Origin: Dicaeum eximium
Lineage: Eukaryota > Chordata > Aves > Passeriformes > Dicaeidae
Direction: 5' to 3'
DNA: 64,000 nt
Assembly (NCBI GenBank): GCA_013396995.1
Contig: VWZP01010174.1
Location: forward strand, 1 to 64,000
Shown: one piece after another, positions 1-10,434 of the stretch
Layout: each line of letters begins with the position of its first letter
Position numbering within the stretch: position 1 is the first letter of the stretch
Program-made: the position numbers and the translations under genes
Notes under the pieces: model-generated
What the model saw: only the letters and a program-made list of their open reading frames with translations
Told to the model about the DNA's origin: nothing
Database searches by the model: none

Positions 1-306
1 TAACTCCGGAGACAGCCCTTGGCATTATCTTACCTCACCTGTCCCATTTTAGTGGGTCGTTAGCTTGCTGGAGCCAGGGGCTTTTCTTTTGCTAGTTTCC
101 CTTCTCACCCCCTTGTATCAGGGTCCTGGGAAAAACGTCCCCAGCCAGAGTTTGGGGTTTTTTCTTTTTTGGTTTCTGCGGGCTCATCTTTAATATCAAC
201 ATCTTACTATTTTTATTTCCACAAAAAACCGAACTTGGTTTAATCACCCATAACAATTAGAAATAATCCATCTGTAGACGAACTTTAAAAGCCACAGTCA
301 CAGTCA
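1..306. other. Unassigned left edge upstream of retroviral pol remnant
   Basis: The first ~215 bases are more GC-rich than what follows and end in a T-rich run. The next ~90 bases are AT-rich and lead into recognisable reverse transcriptase sequence at 307. No gag or protease remnant was recognised. If the left part belongs to the same provirus, a large deletion must separate it from pol. It could equally be an unrelated repeat cut by the window edge. Confidence 0.3.
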
Positions 307-516
307 GGACTGACCATTGCAGAGGAAAAAGTACATCAAATATCATCCTAGAAATACCTGGGACTTAAAAATCTCTCTCAAACTGTACAACACCAGCCAC
401 TGCAACTAAATGAGAAACCAGAATCACTCCATGATTTACAAAGACTGTTATAAACTATTAATTGCGTTAAGCCTTTGCTATAAGATCACCAATGAAAATT
501 TAGTCCTATTGTTTGT
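307..516 (+). pseudogene. pol: ERV reverse transcriptase, end of palm and thumb, broken
   Basis: Frame 1 from 307 reads GLTIAEEKVH and then YLGLK after one in-frame stop. A stretch containing LHDLQRLL and TINCVKPLL follows, with further in-frame stops. These are the end of the palm and the thumb segment of a class II retroviral reverse transcriptase, the enzyme that copies viral RNA to DNA. The YxDD active site would lie upstream and was not found. Similarity stops near 516, where the sequence jumps to an RNase H-like piece. The ATG-initiated frame at 410-616 is a shifted frame over this region and is not a separate gene. Confidence 0.85.
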
Positions 517-523
517 TTTGTAC

Positions 524-690
524 ATGCCTTTTCACCTAATAATTAATTCTGCTTATTTTACAGGTATCATTGAGAGAGCTAAAAATTCATTCCTGAAGAC
601 AGTTACTAATGATTAGTCATATTCTTTGCTTAAAACTTTAATTTTTATTTTGTCTAAGAAACAGCATCCCTATTTCTGTCATGCATGTAC
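524..690 (+). pseudogene. Displaced duplicate of ERV RNase H middle segment
   Basis: From 524 the frame reads through GIIERAKNSFLK, then a stop, then SLLKTLIFILSKKQHPYF. This parallels the second RNase H copy near 1288-1400, which reads GVVERAEGSLLK and then GLLKKLIFLLS...PYF. The piece sits between the thumb and the connection domain, where no RNase H belongs, and lacks the DGS start and the C-terminal end of the domain. It is therefore either an internal duplication or the seam of two related proviruses. The two copies differ at many positions, which argues against a recent duplication or an assembly artefact. Confidence 0.8.
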
Positions 691-891
691 TTCCTTGCCA
701 AGATTCCTAATGAGTAGTAGAGAGAGTCCACAGCTTCATGGTCTTATATTCCAGTAGGATCTAGAGAAGGACTATTTGATAATCTTAGAATGGGTTTTCT
801 ATCTCAGCAGCTGAGTAAAACTATAACAACTTGCTCAGAAATCATATCACAATTGATCATAAAAGCTGAATCCCGAATGTTTTCTCTTTCA

Positions 892-1455
892 GGAAAAGAT
901 TTTGCAGAAATCTTTCTGCCTGTCACATCCATCTATTTGGAATAGTTAATTCAAAATTCAGAAGTTATGCAATTTGCCCTACAAAATTTTACAGGGAAAC
1001 TCTCAGTCAATTATCCCAAAGATAACCTACTAAATTAATCTCTAAAATTAATGCACACACCTTTAGGAAGTCATGCATCTCTAGATGCAATCACGTTTTT
1101 TACAGACGGTTCAAGGAAGTCTAAAAAATCTGTGATTGCATGGCAAAATCCAGATACCAAAGAATGGGAATCAGATATTGAAATAATAGATAGTTCTTCA
1201 CAAAAAATAGAATTAGCGGCAGTCGTACAGGCCTTTTCTAAATTCATGTTTTGTTTTAATTTAGTAACTAATTTATTTTATGTTGCAGGTGTGGTGGAGA
1301 GAGCTGAAGGGTCTCTGCTAAAAGAGGTTTCCAGTGACCAGTTGTATGGTTTGCTCAAAAAATTAATTTTCCTTCTTTCTATCCAACAGGAACCTTATTT
1401 CATAATGCACATCTGTTCACATTTAGCAGAAAATAATGCCATTGCCGATCTTTAA
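892..1455 (+). pseudogene. pol: ERV connection domain and RNase H, broken
   Basis: Frame 1 runs from a connection segment (GKDFAEIFLPV, then FALQNFTGKLSVNYPKD) through stops near 946 and 1036 into an open stretch from 1051 to 1455. This holds RNase H, which degrades the RNA of RNA:DNA hybrids. TDGS with the first catalytic Asp is at 1105-1107, IELAAV with the Glu at 1210-1212, and the terminal AIADL Asp at 1447-1449. The third acidic position, in the segment TNLFYV, reads Asn (1270-1272) where active enzymes carry Asp, so this copy would be inactive even without the stops. Fainter connection-like sequence extends upstream to about 720. The ATG at 1051 is internal to the domain and is not a real start. 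Confidence 0.9.
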
Positions 1456-1458
1456 GCT

Positions 1459-1650
1459 GTGTCAGTACAGAACACACTTCCCAATGTTATCGAACAAGCT
1501 CGTATGAGCCATGCCTTTTATCATCAGAATGCACCTGCCTTAATAACAATGTTTAACATTTCTCAGAATCAGGCCAAAGTGATTGTTCAGCCATGTCTAG
1601 ATTACCAAAAATTAGCTATACCAGTGATAGCAACAGGGGTTGACTCTTGA
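1459..1650 (+). pseudogene. pol: ERV integrase N-terminal zinc-binding domain, broken
   Basis: This continues frame 1 right after the stop at 1453-1455. The reading contains the H-x3-H pair in SHAFYH, followed about 30 residues later by C-L-D-Y. The integrase zinc finger needs H-x3-H and C-x2-C, so the last Cys is replaced by Tyr here. This domain normally helps integrase form multimers on viral DNA ends. The frame ends at a TGA at 1648-1650, and the core continues in another frame. Confidence 0.85.
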
Positions 1651-1670
1651 GGCTTAAATAGCCTGCAGAT

Positions 1671-1992
1671 TGGCAAACTGACACAACTCAGTATCAGTCA
1701 TTTGGACAGTTTAAACACATACACTTATCAATAGACACATTCTCAGGAGCAATTTTTGCCTCCCCACATGAAGGAGAAAAGGGTAGAGAAGAATTTGCAT
1801 CTCTAAGCATTCCTCAAGGAATTCAAATGAAAACAGACCAGCCTATGTTTCTAATAAAGTGCAAGAGTTTTTCAAAACCTGGGGTATCAAACACACCCCA
1901 ACTATTCCACATTCCTCTACAGGCCAATCTATTGTAGAAAGACCACACAGATAATGAAAAACAATCCTTGAAAGACAAAAGGGAGGGACTAT
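1671..1992 (+). pseudogene. pol: ERV integrase catalytic core, frameshifted
   Basis: From 1671, frame 3 reads WQTDTTQYQSFG and SIDTFSGAIFASPHEG, giving the first catalytic Asp of the D,D-35-E core. The region of the second Asp (QMKTD, near 1826-1840) is in another frame and is followed by a small deletion where a few residues should be. From about 1841, frame 2 reads VQEFFKTWGIKHTP and GQSIVERPHR, including the catalytic Glu, and then runs into two adjacent stops near 1951-1956. The three acidic residues can thus be found but are split between frames. Confidence 0.88.
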
Positions 1993-1993
1993 A

Positions 1994-2266
1994 GTGCTCT
2001 CTACCATAGAGAGGCTAAATAAAGCTATATATGTTTTTAACTTCTTGAATAATTCTTTCATAGAGCAGGTACCACCTATTTTCAGACATTTCAGCAATAC
2101 CAGCCAAGCAAAACCACCAGTCTTCCTAAAAAATTCAGAAACAAGACAGGTTTCAGGACCCCATCCTCTTGTGACTTGGGGGTGGGGGTTTGCAGACATT
2201 TCTACAAACACAGGTACAGCTGATCCCAGAGCAGCAGAAGATGCCAGAAGAACAACACGGAGATAA
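1994..2266 (+). pseudogene. pol: ERV integrase C-terminal DNA-binding domain
   Basis: A 90-residue open frame, in the same frame as the end of the core. It contains the helix that closes the core (IERLNKAIYVFNFL) and a C-terminal segment including PHPLVTWGWGFADIST, which matches the small SH3-like DNA-binding domain of class II integrases. The Met at 1994 is internal. The frame ends in an Arg-rich tail at 2266. This is the longest undamaged part of the element, but it is only a fragment with no retained function to infer. The long minus-strand frame at 1843-2292 is its antisense shadow. Confidence 0.85.
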
Positions 2267-2572
2267 CTGAGCAACAGCTGGCCGGGTTGCAAGGAGGCCT
2301 CCTTGATCGATGCAGACCAGCACTATGGACATGGAGATATTTCTTAAAGCAGAGACTGTGTCTTCTAAGTTTGCACTGGTTAAAAATTGTTTACAAAATA
2401 GTTTTGAACTGAAAAGGTTCTGTAAGTTATTGCTGTTGTGTTAAAATTGTTAACCTATCATATGTTAAAAGTGCATTGAGAATTGAAACTTGCCTAAAAA
2501 GATACCCCACCAAAGTTCAGATAGAAGAATAGTTTTCAAATTTAAGAAATCATTAGTATAACTACAAACTGT
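2267..2572. other. Interval between integrase and LTR without recognisable env
   Basis: About 300 bases of AT-rich sequence follow integrase. No envelope surface or transmembrane motif, splice site or long frame was recognised. A clear polypurine tract just before the LTR is also not evident. Env was probably deleted, or the lineage had already lost it. Confidence 0.5.
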
Positions 2573-3117
2573 CAACAGAGGCAAGACTTTTCATCTTGTC
2601 CCTTTTTTCCTTTTTCCTTTTTGTATGTATAGAAAGGGTGATACATAGCAGTGTGCCTCTTGTTGACAGGGTGACAAAACTACAAGAGAATTTCCAAACA
2701 CCCTTTGTCTGCTAAATAAGGCAAAGTCCCTGGAAACTTCTCCAGGGTAGTTTCTCTGGAATTGGTACAGGGGACACCTCATAGGACCCTTTGTCCTTCA
2801 CCTCAAACTTGGGGCTGTCTGATTGGACTGGAGCCAGGAGGTCCCGCCTGGGCCATTAGGTAGAAAAGGGACAGAACAAAAGATTTGATCGCTTTTGTGG
2901 GGTGCTTAGCAGGAGCAAGCATCTCTTGCCCTGGCAGAGCTTTTCTCTGTAAAGAGTTTGGTATTTTGTTTCTTATTAAACCTTTTTCTGTTTCAAACAC
3001 AAGAATGCCACAAGAGCCATCCTGCTTATTTTAAGCCATCTGGGTAGCTGGGCTATCCCGGGAAGGAAGGGATGGCTGAGAGCTCATAAGACCTGGCTCG
3101 AAGCGAAAATCTTCACA
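2573..3117 (+). mobile_element. Probable 3' LTR of the class II ERV
   Basis: This follows the pol remnant and has the ATTAAA polyadenylation signal at 2975-2980. After it comes an R/U5-like stretch of about 135 bases with a short CCCGGGAAGG block, ending in TCTTCACA at 3117. The 3' CA end is plausible. The 5' edge is uncertain: 2573 (TGTCAACAG) is my choice, but 2653 or 2663 would also give a TG start. The target-site duplication cannot be checked because the provirus 5' end is not in the window. Confidence 0.6.
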
Positions 3118-6100
3118 AGGAGCTCATTCTAATTCATTGTTTCACAAGACTGCCCAGAAAGAACCAAAAATCAATGAATGACAGCTCTGTAATAAGTATT
3201 ATGTCTTCAGTCTCCAATTACTTTTAAGAACTTTCAATAACAGGAGCATCAAGGAAAGCTAAAATCTCTCTAATAATTCCCAGGCCTCTGAAATTAAGGA
3301 CTTGCTTTTGTGCATTGAGTCCCAACACAGTATGATTTTAATTCTGGTGCACAGAAAGGCTCAATGCTTTGTAAATTTCTTTCACACTTTCACTGTGTTG
3401 TTAACTACCACATGCACAAATCCTATAACTTAAGTGATTTAAAAGTTCACTACAAATTAAGCTACAGAAAAACATAAAAGATCATGACAGTGCTACACAT
3501 TGCTGAATAGGGATAAATGTAAAGCACAAATACAAGACAGAGAACTGAAACAGTCAGGAGAACCACAACTGAATTGAGACACAACCGCAACTGAGTCACC
3601 AGTGCCATGAAAAAAACAAACACTTCACACTGAGAGCTTCCAAGAGATGCATATTCTTCCTGTTACAACTCTTGGATGCTTCTTTACCACTAATATTCAA
3701 AACCAGCAACTAGCAGAGGGAAGGAAAGAAAAGAAGGCAAGGGGAAAGGGAGAGGTTGGCTGGACAGGGACTAGTAGATAGCCATGAGAATAACCAGAGG
3801 TCCAGAAAACATGACATACACAGAAGAACAGATTGTCAGGATTTAGCTTAAGGAGGAAAAGACTAAGGGACACAACAACAGTTCTTGCTGACAAAATAGA
3901 TTTCTGCAAAGCCAGGAGAGCAGTCTATACTGCTTTCTCACAGTGGACAGGCAAAGATTTAAAATTGGAGCAAGGAAAATCCAGAAGAGACCTCAGTGAA
4001 ACTGCCTGATGGTAAGGAGAGCGAAGTCCTGGAACAGGTGTGGTGGCCCTATGTGAGTTGTGAGCTCTTATGTTGCATCAGAGAAATATATGTCAGGAAA
4101 GACAACAGAGCAGCTGTCATAGGAGGTACCAGATGAGCTCCTAGGTCTCTCTGACATTACTGTTCTGTACCTTATTACCATACTGTAACCATGAAAGAGT
4201 AGAGGAAACACATTATTCATTAAACTAGTGAAATTCTTGCTTGCTTGGTTTTTTTCTTGATTAAAGACTTACTGACTGCTTGAGAACAGATAGAAGTATG
4301 TCAAATTAAATTACATTGACTTCTACTTATTCATAAACAAAACTTTCCAGCTGAGATCTACATCGGGATCTCACCACAAGGCCTGTCAGTCCAGCTAAAA
4401 GCAGAGGCTAAAAGCAGATCCAAAGCTGTCTAGTCCTGAAGATTCTGCTCCTTCTTGTAAAGCTTGAGACACATTGGTTTGTTTGTGGCTTTGTTTTCTT
4501 TGCTATTTGCCATTTCATACTAATCACTAATCTTCTTCATATTATTTACTGATGATGGATGGGTGATCTTTGAATAAAATCAGTAATGCTAAATATCAGC
4601 ATCATGACAGAGGTATGATAGATTATGATGCCTAATCTTTGTACTGCTTAAAATGCTGCTCTGAGAACGGCAAAACTCTCTAGTCATGAGAAATCAGGTT
4701 TTTCCTAGAGTATACTACATCAGTGTTAAGAGCACCTATGTCATGCACTAAGTTCTGTCCTTTTCATCTACTGGTAAGTTGGCGGAAAAGATGAACAAAA
4801 TACAAAAGGCAATCGCTGATTTAATATAAATATCTGAGCCAATGATGGTCATGAGAAAAACCTCTGAGTCTGTGCTCATGCATGTTCACCATTCACCTGA
4901 GATAACATCCTCTTTGCCAGGGCCTAGCTTCACATGGCCACTCAGTGACCTCAACAACCATCAGAGATTTTTTGTTACAGGATTCTTATTCAGCAGTGAG
5001 AATTCAAGCTTACCTGACTAACACATCTCACCTCCCCAAAACATCTTTAAGAATCCTATTTAGAATTCAATGGAAACACTAGTTTTGATGAGCTTTGAAT
5101 ACAACCCCAATGTCAACCGTCCTTACAAAACAGAAAATGTGGCTGGGCAAAAGTGACTTGCCTGTAATTCTTGTTCTGTGATAAGCTTCTCTCTAGACCT
5201 CCTCATTTTCATAACTTAGGAGACAAGGTAGTCTGAGACAAACTCAGCAGATTGTTTTTACAGCACATAGAACAATGGATTTCAGTGTATTATCACTGAG
5301 TAGTTAATAATTTAGGAGGAGATTTGACCAGACAACCAACCAGCAGAAGTGATCTGTATTTTCCTGGACTGTTGTAATACCTCTTGCTGTAAACTTTTCC
5401 TTGTATATTCTGTGCTGTTTATCATTACATAATTGTAAATACTGAATGGCAGTCAGCATAGACAAATACCACTTGCTGTTTGTTTAATTTTGGTATTATT
5501 AGTCCATCATTCTTAAAATACTGTATTTTACTTCTCCAATGACAGCCCATTCAGATTTATCTTTATGCAGAAATTTCTAGACTATGTTCTGTCTGAGTAC
5601 TTAATTACAAAATTTAATTATTATATTTCCTAACATGGCACAGTTTAGATTCTCTTTCCTAAAGTCTTTTTCCTTGATATTTTCAAAATAAAATTTTCTA
5701 AATGCCATTGCAATGTTTTAGTCTTAACTGAAAAAAATCTACTACAATTTTAGGCTTTATAGGATATATTGCAACCAAATGATGCTGGTCAGAATGATGG
5801 AAGCATGCTGTTAGCTGTGCGCTCAGGATAAAAAACCCTAAAAAATCAGTGACCATGCCATAGAGAGATTGCACAGGGACTGGCTAAAATAGTAAAATCC
5901 ACATTGACTTGCCCTCCACAAAATGTTATGAAAATTAACACTGTTGTATAAAGATAACAAAAACCCAAGTTAAATCAAAGAGAAGATAAAGCCTTATGTG
6001 ACAAGTTAAATTACAAAGGGCTGGAGAGGGAAAAATAACAGAACAATGGCAGAAATGGCTGAAAGGTTCTAGTCATAATAATTGACCTGTAGAAATGTTA

Positions 6101-7463
6101 AAAACAACCATTTAACAAACTCCAATATTGCCAATTCTGCACTTCCTAATAATGGAAGGAAATATTATATAACCCAATTGTGAGTATTAAATATTTTGAA
6201 GGATGCATTTTCCTACACTGTTTGCATTTGGGAGTTACTATTCCAGGTCTTGCACTCTACTTAAAACAAGAGTTCATATTTAGGATCTTGGATAGGTGAC
6301 ACAAGGGTACTCAATGATGTACTTTGTCCTTTCTTCATCCCTAAACCACTATGGATGAAGTCCAAATGTATTTCTGAAAAAGAATGTCACAAGTGTTATA
6401 CCTTGCTCTTAACCTTACACAAATGCTATTCCGGACAAGCTGCACTCAGGGCCATTGCATTGAACTGCTGCAGAGGAGGGAATAATATCATCATGATACC
6501 TTAATTCTTCATTTTGTGTTCCTGCCCTCTCACAGAAGGGCTGTAGACAAAATACTAGTCCAAAATTAGATAAGTCCCTAAAAACTTGTGCAGTTGTGCA
6601 GATCCTAAGGTGGGCACAGTAGAGTCACTGTGCAGGATGACTGAATACACAACAACTTCAAAGACTTCAAATTCTTTTTGAGCAAAAGACAATTATTAAT
6701 ACTAAAAGCATTGCTAATTGAATATGCAAATGGCTTTTGAGGAAAAAGTGACGTGAGGAAAAGTGACTATTCTCATGACACGTAGAATTTTATTGTTTGA
6801 AATGTCTACAGACTTTCTGTTGGTACTTTTTTTCCCCTGGAAATTAGAAGTAGAAATTATTTGTCTAATTTATAACTATAAATGATTGAAAAGTAAGTGG
6901 ATGAACTTCTTTTTTGAAAACTTAGTTAAATTTTTTCGCTTGTTTTATTGTCTTGCTTCTTAAAATATGTACAGAGTGCATTATGCTCCTTTCCCCATTT
7001 TCAGTTCAGTAACTCCATCTGGCAATTTTAGTGATCAGTCAAGCACATCCAATCAAAAATGGACTCTTGCAATGCTTTGATCAATGGATGTTTGAATATA
7101 TCAACATATATTGCAGAATTGGTTTTTGGTACTTTGTGTTTCAGTACCTGCAAGGATTTTACTGTGCTGATGTTCCACTCAAATGGATGCTGAGATGTGG
7201 GCAAAATGACCCACATGTTGCTAGGCACTGACCCTAGCATTAACAGGAAAAAATATTTTAGGATATCCTAATGTAACTCACTGCAGATTATTCTCAGATA
7301 ATTTTATAACAGAATTTTGACTTGAAGGAAGTGCTCCTGAGAAAGGGCTAAGCCTTGAAGTATGAATAATAAAATCTCTAAATACAACATATGCCATTAG
7401 TTCTTTGCTTCATATTTATAAAGTTGGGTTCCAAAATATCATTTTGACTATTACTGAAACTAC
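3118..7463. other. AT-rich non-coding sequence
   Basis: Only short open frames occur, the longest about 70 codons (for example 3697-3909 minus and the antisense pair near 7028-7240). None has a recognisable domain or splice context. No repeat family was recognised. The region reads as intergenic or intronic background. Confidence 0.5.
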
Positions 7464-7468
7464 CCTCA

Positions 7469-8654
7469 GGTCGTAGTTTGAGGTGTACGTGGAACTGAAG
7501 TAAAGATTTGTAGGCGTCTCAGTGAGATAACGTGAAAAATTAAGGAAGAAACTGGGGAACTTCCTTCCTTTTTCCGGCAGGAGCAGAGAGAGGCAGGAGC
7601 TCGCCTGGCTTCTCTCGGCGAGGGCCCCCCAGGCCGGGGGGCTGGGCCCTCTCCTCTCCCACACCCGGGCCACTGGCCAGCAGCTCAGCAGCTGCCCCCC
7701 ACCCCCTCCACTTCATCAGCGGCAGCAGGAAGGCGGGGGAAGGCTGGAAAGAAGCTGGCCTCTTGTCACACCCCCCCAGCCCAGGGCCCGGTCGGGCCCG
7801 CTGCGCCCTGGGAGCAGCCCGGGGACCGCGTAGGAGGTTTTCCCACAGGGAAAGGAAAAACTGCAGGTTAAAAAAAAACTAACAGCCGCTGCTCCCACAG
7901 CAGGAGTCACATGACCTCTGCAAGGTCTAAGTAAATTGTTAACCCCTTCAATGCTCCAATCCTTACTCCAGTGAGAGAAAGGAACCAGATGAGAGCCAAT
8001 GTAAAGAGAGTGACACAAGACACCGAAGTCAGTGAAGAAGAAAAGAAGTTAAGCCCAGATGGGAGAGATGAAGAGATGTTTTAAAAACCTATTGNACCCC
8101 CAAGAAAGAAAAAAATACCTCTGTTGTCTGAAACAATCCTTAAAAAAAAGAGAAAGAGAACCTTTAATCTTTTATACAACTCATCTTTAAAACGAAAAAA
8201 CCTAACCCCAAAGATGTAGCCCATACCTACCACTCTGGGAAGGCTGTGGAGATGGGAAGAACCTCACAAAACAAATTTCCCCAGACGGATTGCTTGTGGA
8301 GACAATTGAGAGACACAGGAAAACAGTTTTTTTCCTCTTGCAGAAAAGTTTTCCATAACATAAACAAGAGAGGCTTCTCTCCCTGAGAGAGTTGAAGAAA
8401 AATTATAAGTGGTGGACTGACTAAAATTTTAAGTTTTATTTCTTTACGTTAGCAGTAAGAAAAGAATAGTTGTGAAAGGAAGAGAAGTATCTAAAAAGTT
8501 TGTTTTTGATTTTTACTTTTTCTTTCTTTTTAATTACTACTAATAAACTATCTTTGTACTTTCTTGAAATTTTAAGCCTACTTTACCCTTCTCCTACTCC
8601 TATCTCACAGCAAGAAAGTACTCTAGTAATTTACCAACACTAAAACCCACCACA
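7469..8654 (+). mobile_element. Long GC-rich LTR-like repeat, family A copy 1
   Basis: This aligns closely with 18715-20044: the GC-rich block with CAGCAGCTCAGCAGCTGCCC, the block containing GGAACCAGATGAGAGCCAAT, the segment GGAAGGCTGTGGAGATGGGA, and the end CCTATCTCACAG. A polyadenylation signal AATAAA is at 8542-8547. The end CCACCACA at 8654 is followed by CCTCA, and a matching CCTCA lies at 7464-7468, so a 5-bp target-site duplication is possible. The inner 5' terminus is not a standard TG, so the left edge is uncertain. Relative to copy 2 it lacks about 165 bp exactly at the N at 8095. I infer a solo LTR of an avian ERV, probably ERVL-like. Confidence 0.7.
7560..7870 (+). promoter_or_regulatory. 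GC-rich CpG-containing block inside family A LTR, copy 1
   Basis: This stretch of about 300 bp is strikingly GC-rich, with many CpG, CCGGG and GGGCC words, while the surroundings are about two-thirds AT. Its position in the 5' part of an LTR fits a promoter/enhancer (U3) role. No TATA box was identified. Regulatory activity is an inference from composition and position only. Confidence 0.35.
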
Positions 8655-8659
8655 CCTCA

Positions 8660-10117
8660 GATGTAAAATATTATTACAGTGCTTCCATTTCATAAGCACA
8701 GTTGAACCTCTGTTGAACTAAGTTTTCTTTTTCTGGGCTAGTCTTTTCTGATACTAAAACTCCCTTCAAATCTTTTCATCAAAAGGTTACAAATCCTCTC
8801 TTCTATTTTTTGTTGCAATTGCAGTGAAAAGTAGTGTGCTGTTCTTTTCACCTGTAGGTTTTTTTTCTTTCACTACACTCAGCTAGAAGTCTCACTTTTC
8901 TCTACACATTTTCTATTGAAGGTATTAGGACTACTATCTAATACTTTTCTCTGTGCAGAAAAAGTGTTTCACAAATCTAGATGATTTTTAAAGGAGCTTT
9001 AAAAAGAAATTGTCCTGTATAGGCCAGTATAATTTTCTCGTTTTCAATGATTTGATTGATTTCTCTTCGTTAACACTAGATCTTTGTAAGTCTGTATTAA
9101 AGGGGACTCAAGTTTCTAAGATAGCTGAGGTACTAAAAATTTTGTGAATTCCAAGCAGGAGAACAGAGATACAAACTTATGCCTGTGTTGAGAAAAAACC
9201 CCTATACCTTCTACAAGCATCCTTGCTATCTCTAGATGTTTATCAGCATATTAACAGTATTGGGGTTGCCTCTAGATTAGTAAATTTATCACAGGAAATG
9301 CAGTGAGGAAGTAGACTAATAATATATGACACAATCCCATCCATTATTTCCAGTGTTCACAGAATTGCCTGTTAAGTAATATTCATCTATTATTTACTCA
9401 TTTGTTTGTCACTTTTTGTAAACCAGACCAAAAAATTCAAAGTTACATTTCACCTAATATCTTTCCTGAATGACAATAAGGCTATTTGGACAACAGAGCA
9501 CTAAACTTAGATGTAGCAGAATCAAACACACAAGAGATGTAAGGAATAAGATGCAATTTGACACATACTTTCTTATCCATGCAGGTAGAATGTACAGCCC
9601 TTTAAAAAATCCAAAAAGATAAAAAATTCCACAATTCTTCAGCCTAGTGAATATCTATGCAATTAAAAATATTAAAAATTAATATTAGAAATAAAGCTAT
9701 AAACAAAAGCCACCCCTGCACATACCTACAGTTCTGTAAGTCTTACAAAGGCAAGTAAAGGTTGCATAGTAACCACTTTGTAACCTCTTACAGGAATTAA
9801 AATGCAAGTTGATTCTCACTACTGATAAAAATCTATTTCACCTTGGCTTCTAAAACCATGTTAGACTTTCACTGATGCAACAATCTTATTCAATGTTAGG
9901 CACTTTTGCCTGATGAATTGCAAAGGCAAATATTGTCCAAAATATGAATTTTCTCACTTGTTTTCCCACATGTGGCTCAGAAACAGGCTTTGTGCCAACC
10001 TGACAGAACAAGCTCTCAGAACTTGTCTGGGTCTGAGTTGGTTCTGTCATGGTTAACAGTTGCCATTGGCCAGAGAACTGAGGTCCAACCCAGCTCAGTG
10101 AAACCCATGGACAAGAG
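8660..10117. other. AT-rich non-coding sequence between two LTRs
   Basis: No open frame of note and no repeat recognised. There are a few pyrimidine-rich runs (8700-8900) and short poly-A or poly-T tracts. The 81-codon minus frame starting near 10131 reaches into the adjacent LTR edge and is not supported as coding. Confidence 0.5.
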
Positions 10118-10434
10118 AAAGGCTGTCGCACTAGAGCATGACAAGAACGACATAGACACAGCTCCTCTCTAGGCAGGGAAAAGACAAAGTTTTATTTACA
10201 GTTAGTGTTATATAGAGTTTTGGGAGTGACCGTGGATTGGAGGATGAGGTTATCACCTCTCCAACCACACTGGTCAAGGAAAAGGTCTATCAAAGCTTCT
10301 CCGCCCAGTAGAAAGGAATGAAAAACAAAAATACAGTTAGCAAAACATGTGCTATGTTTACATGAACCAGTGTGAGAAACTCTATCACAGAAATGAAAAC
10401 ATCAGAAGGCTGAAAAATCAGGGTGACAAAAGGC
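10118..10434 (-). mobile_element. Solo LTR, family B copy 1, with perfect 6-bp target-site duplication
   Basis: The LTR body is 10124-10428 (305 bp) on the minus strand, read as TGTCACCCTG... to ...TAGTGCGACA. It is flanked by AAAGGC at 10118-10123 and again at 10429-10434. In LTR orientation it has a TATA-like CTATATAA (about 10208-10216 in plus coordinates) and an AATAAA signal (TTTATT at 10191-10196). It shares CCAGTGTGGTTGGAGAGGT and CCTTCTGATGTTTT with 48149-48405. A 6-bp duplication and TG...CA ends fit a class II (ERVK/alpha-like) provirus reduced by LTR-LTR recombination. Confidence 0.9.

Larger units (their letters stand above)
307..3117 (+). mobile_element. Degenerate class II endogenous retrovirus, 3' pol part plus 3' LTR
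   Basis: The domains run in plus-strand order: reverse transcriptase thumb, a displaced RNase H piece, connection domain, RNase H, integrase zinc finger, integrase core, integrase C-terminal domain, then an LTR-like segment. The pol motifs match the betaretrovirus-like (ERVK, class II) group. Every part carries stop codons or frameshifts, and no env-like frame lies between integrase and LTR, so this is a dead remnant. The 5' LTR, gag and protease are not visible and would lie to the left of the window or have been deleted. Confidence 0.9.

Noticed and set aside
540..560. Splice-acceptor-like TTTTACAG|GT before the first RNase H piece, and a similar TTGCAG|GT before the second
   Set aside because: Both are explained by homologous pol codons; no exon structure surrounds them.
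410..616. ATG-started 68-codon frame as a small gene
   Set aside because: It spans two unrelated pol fragments in a shifted phase; the ATG is accidental.
1843..2292. 149-codon minus-strand frame
   Set aside because: It is antisense to the retroviral integrase core and C-terminal domain, which explain the sequence on the plus strand.
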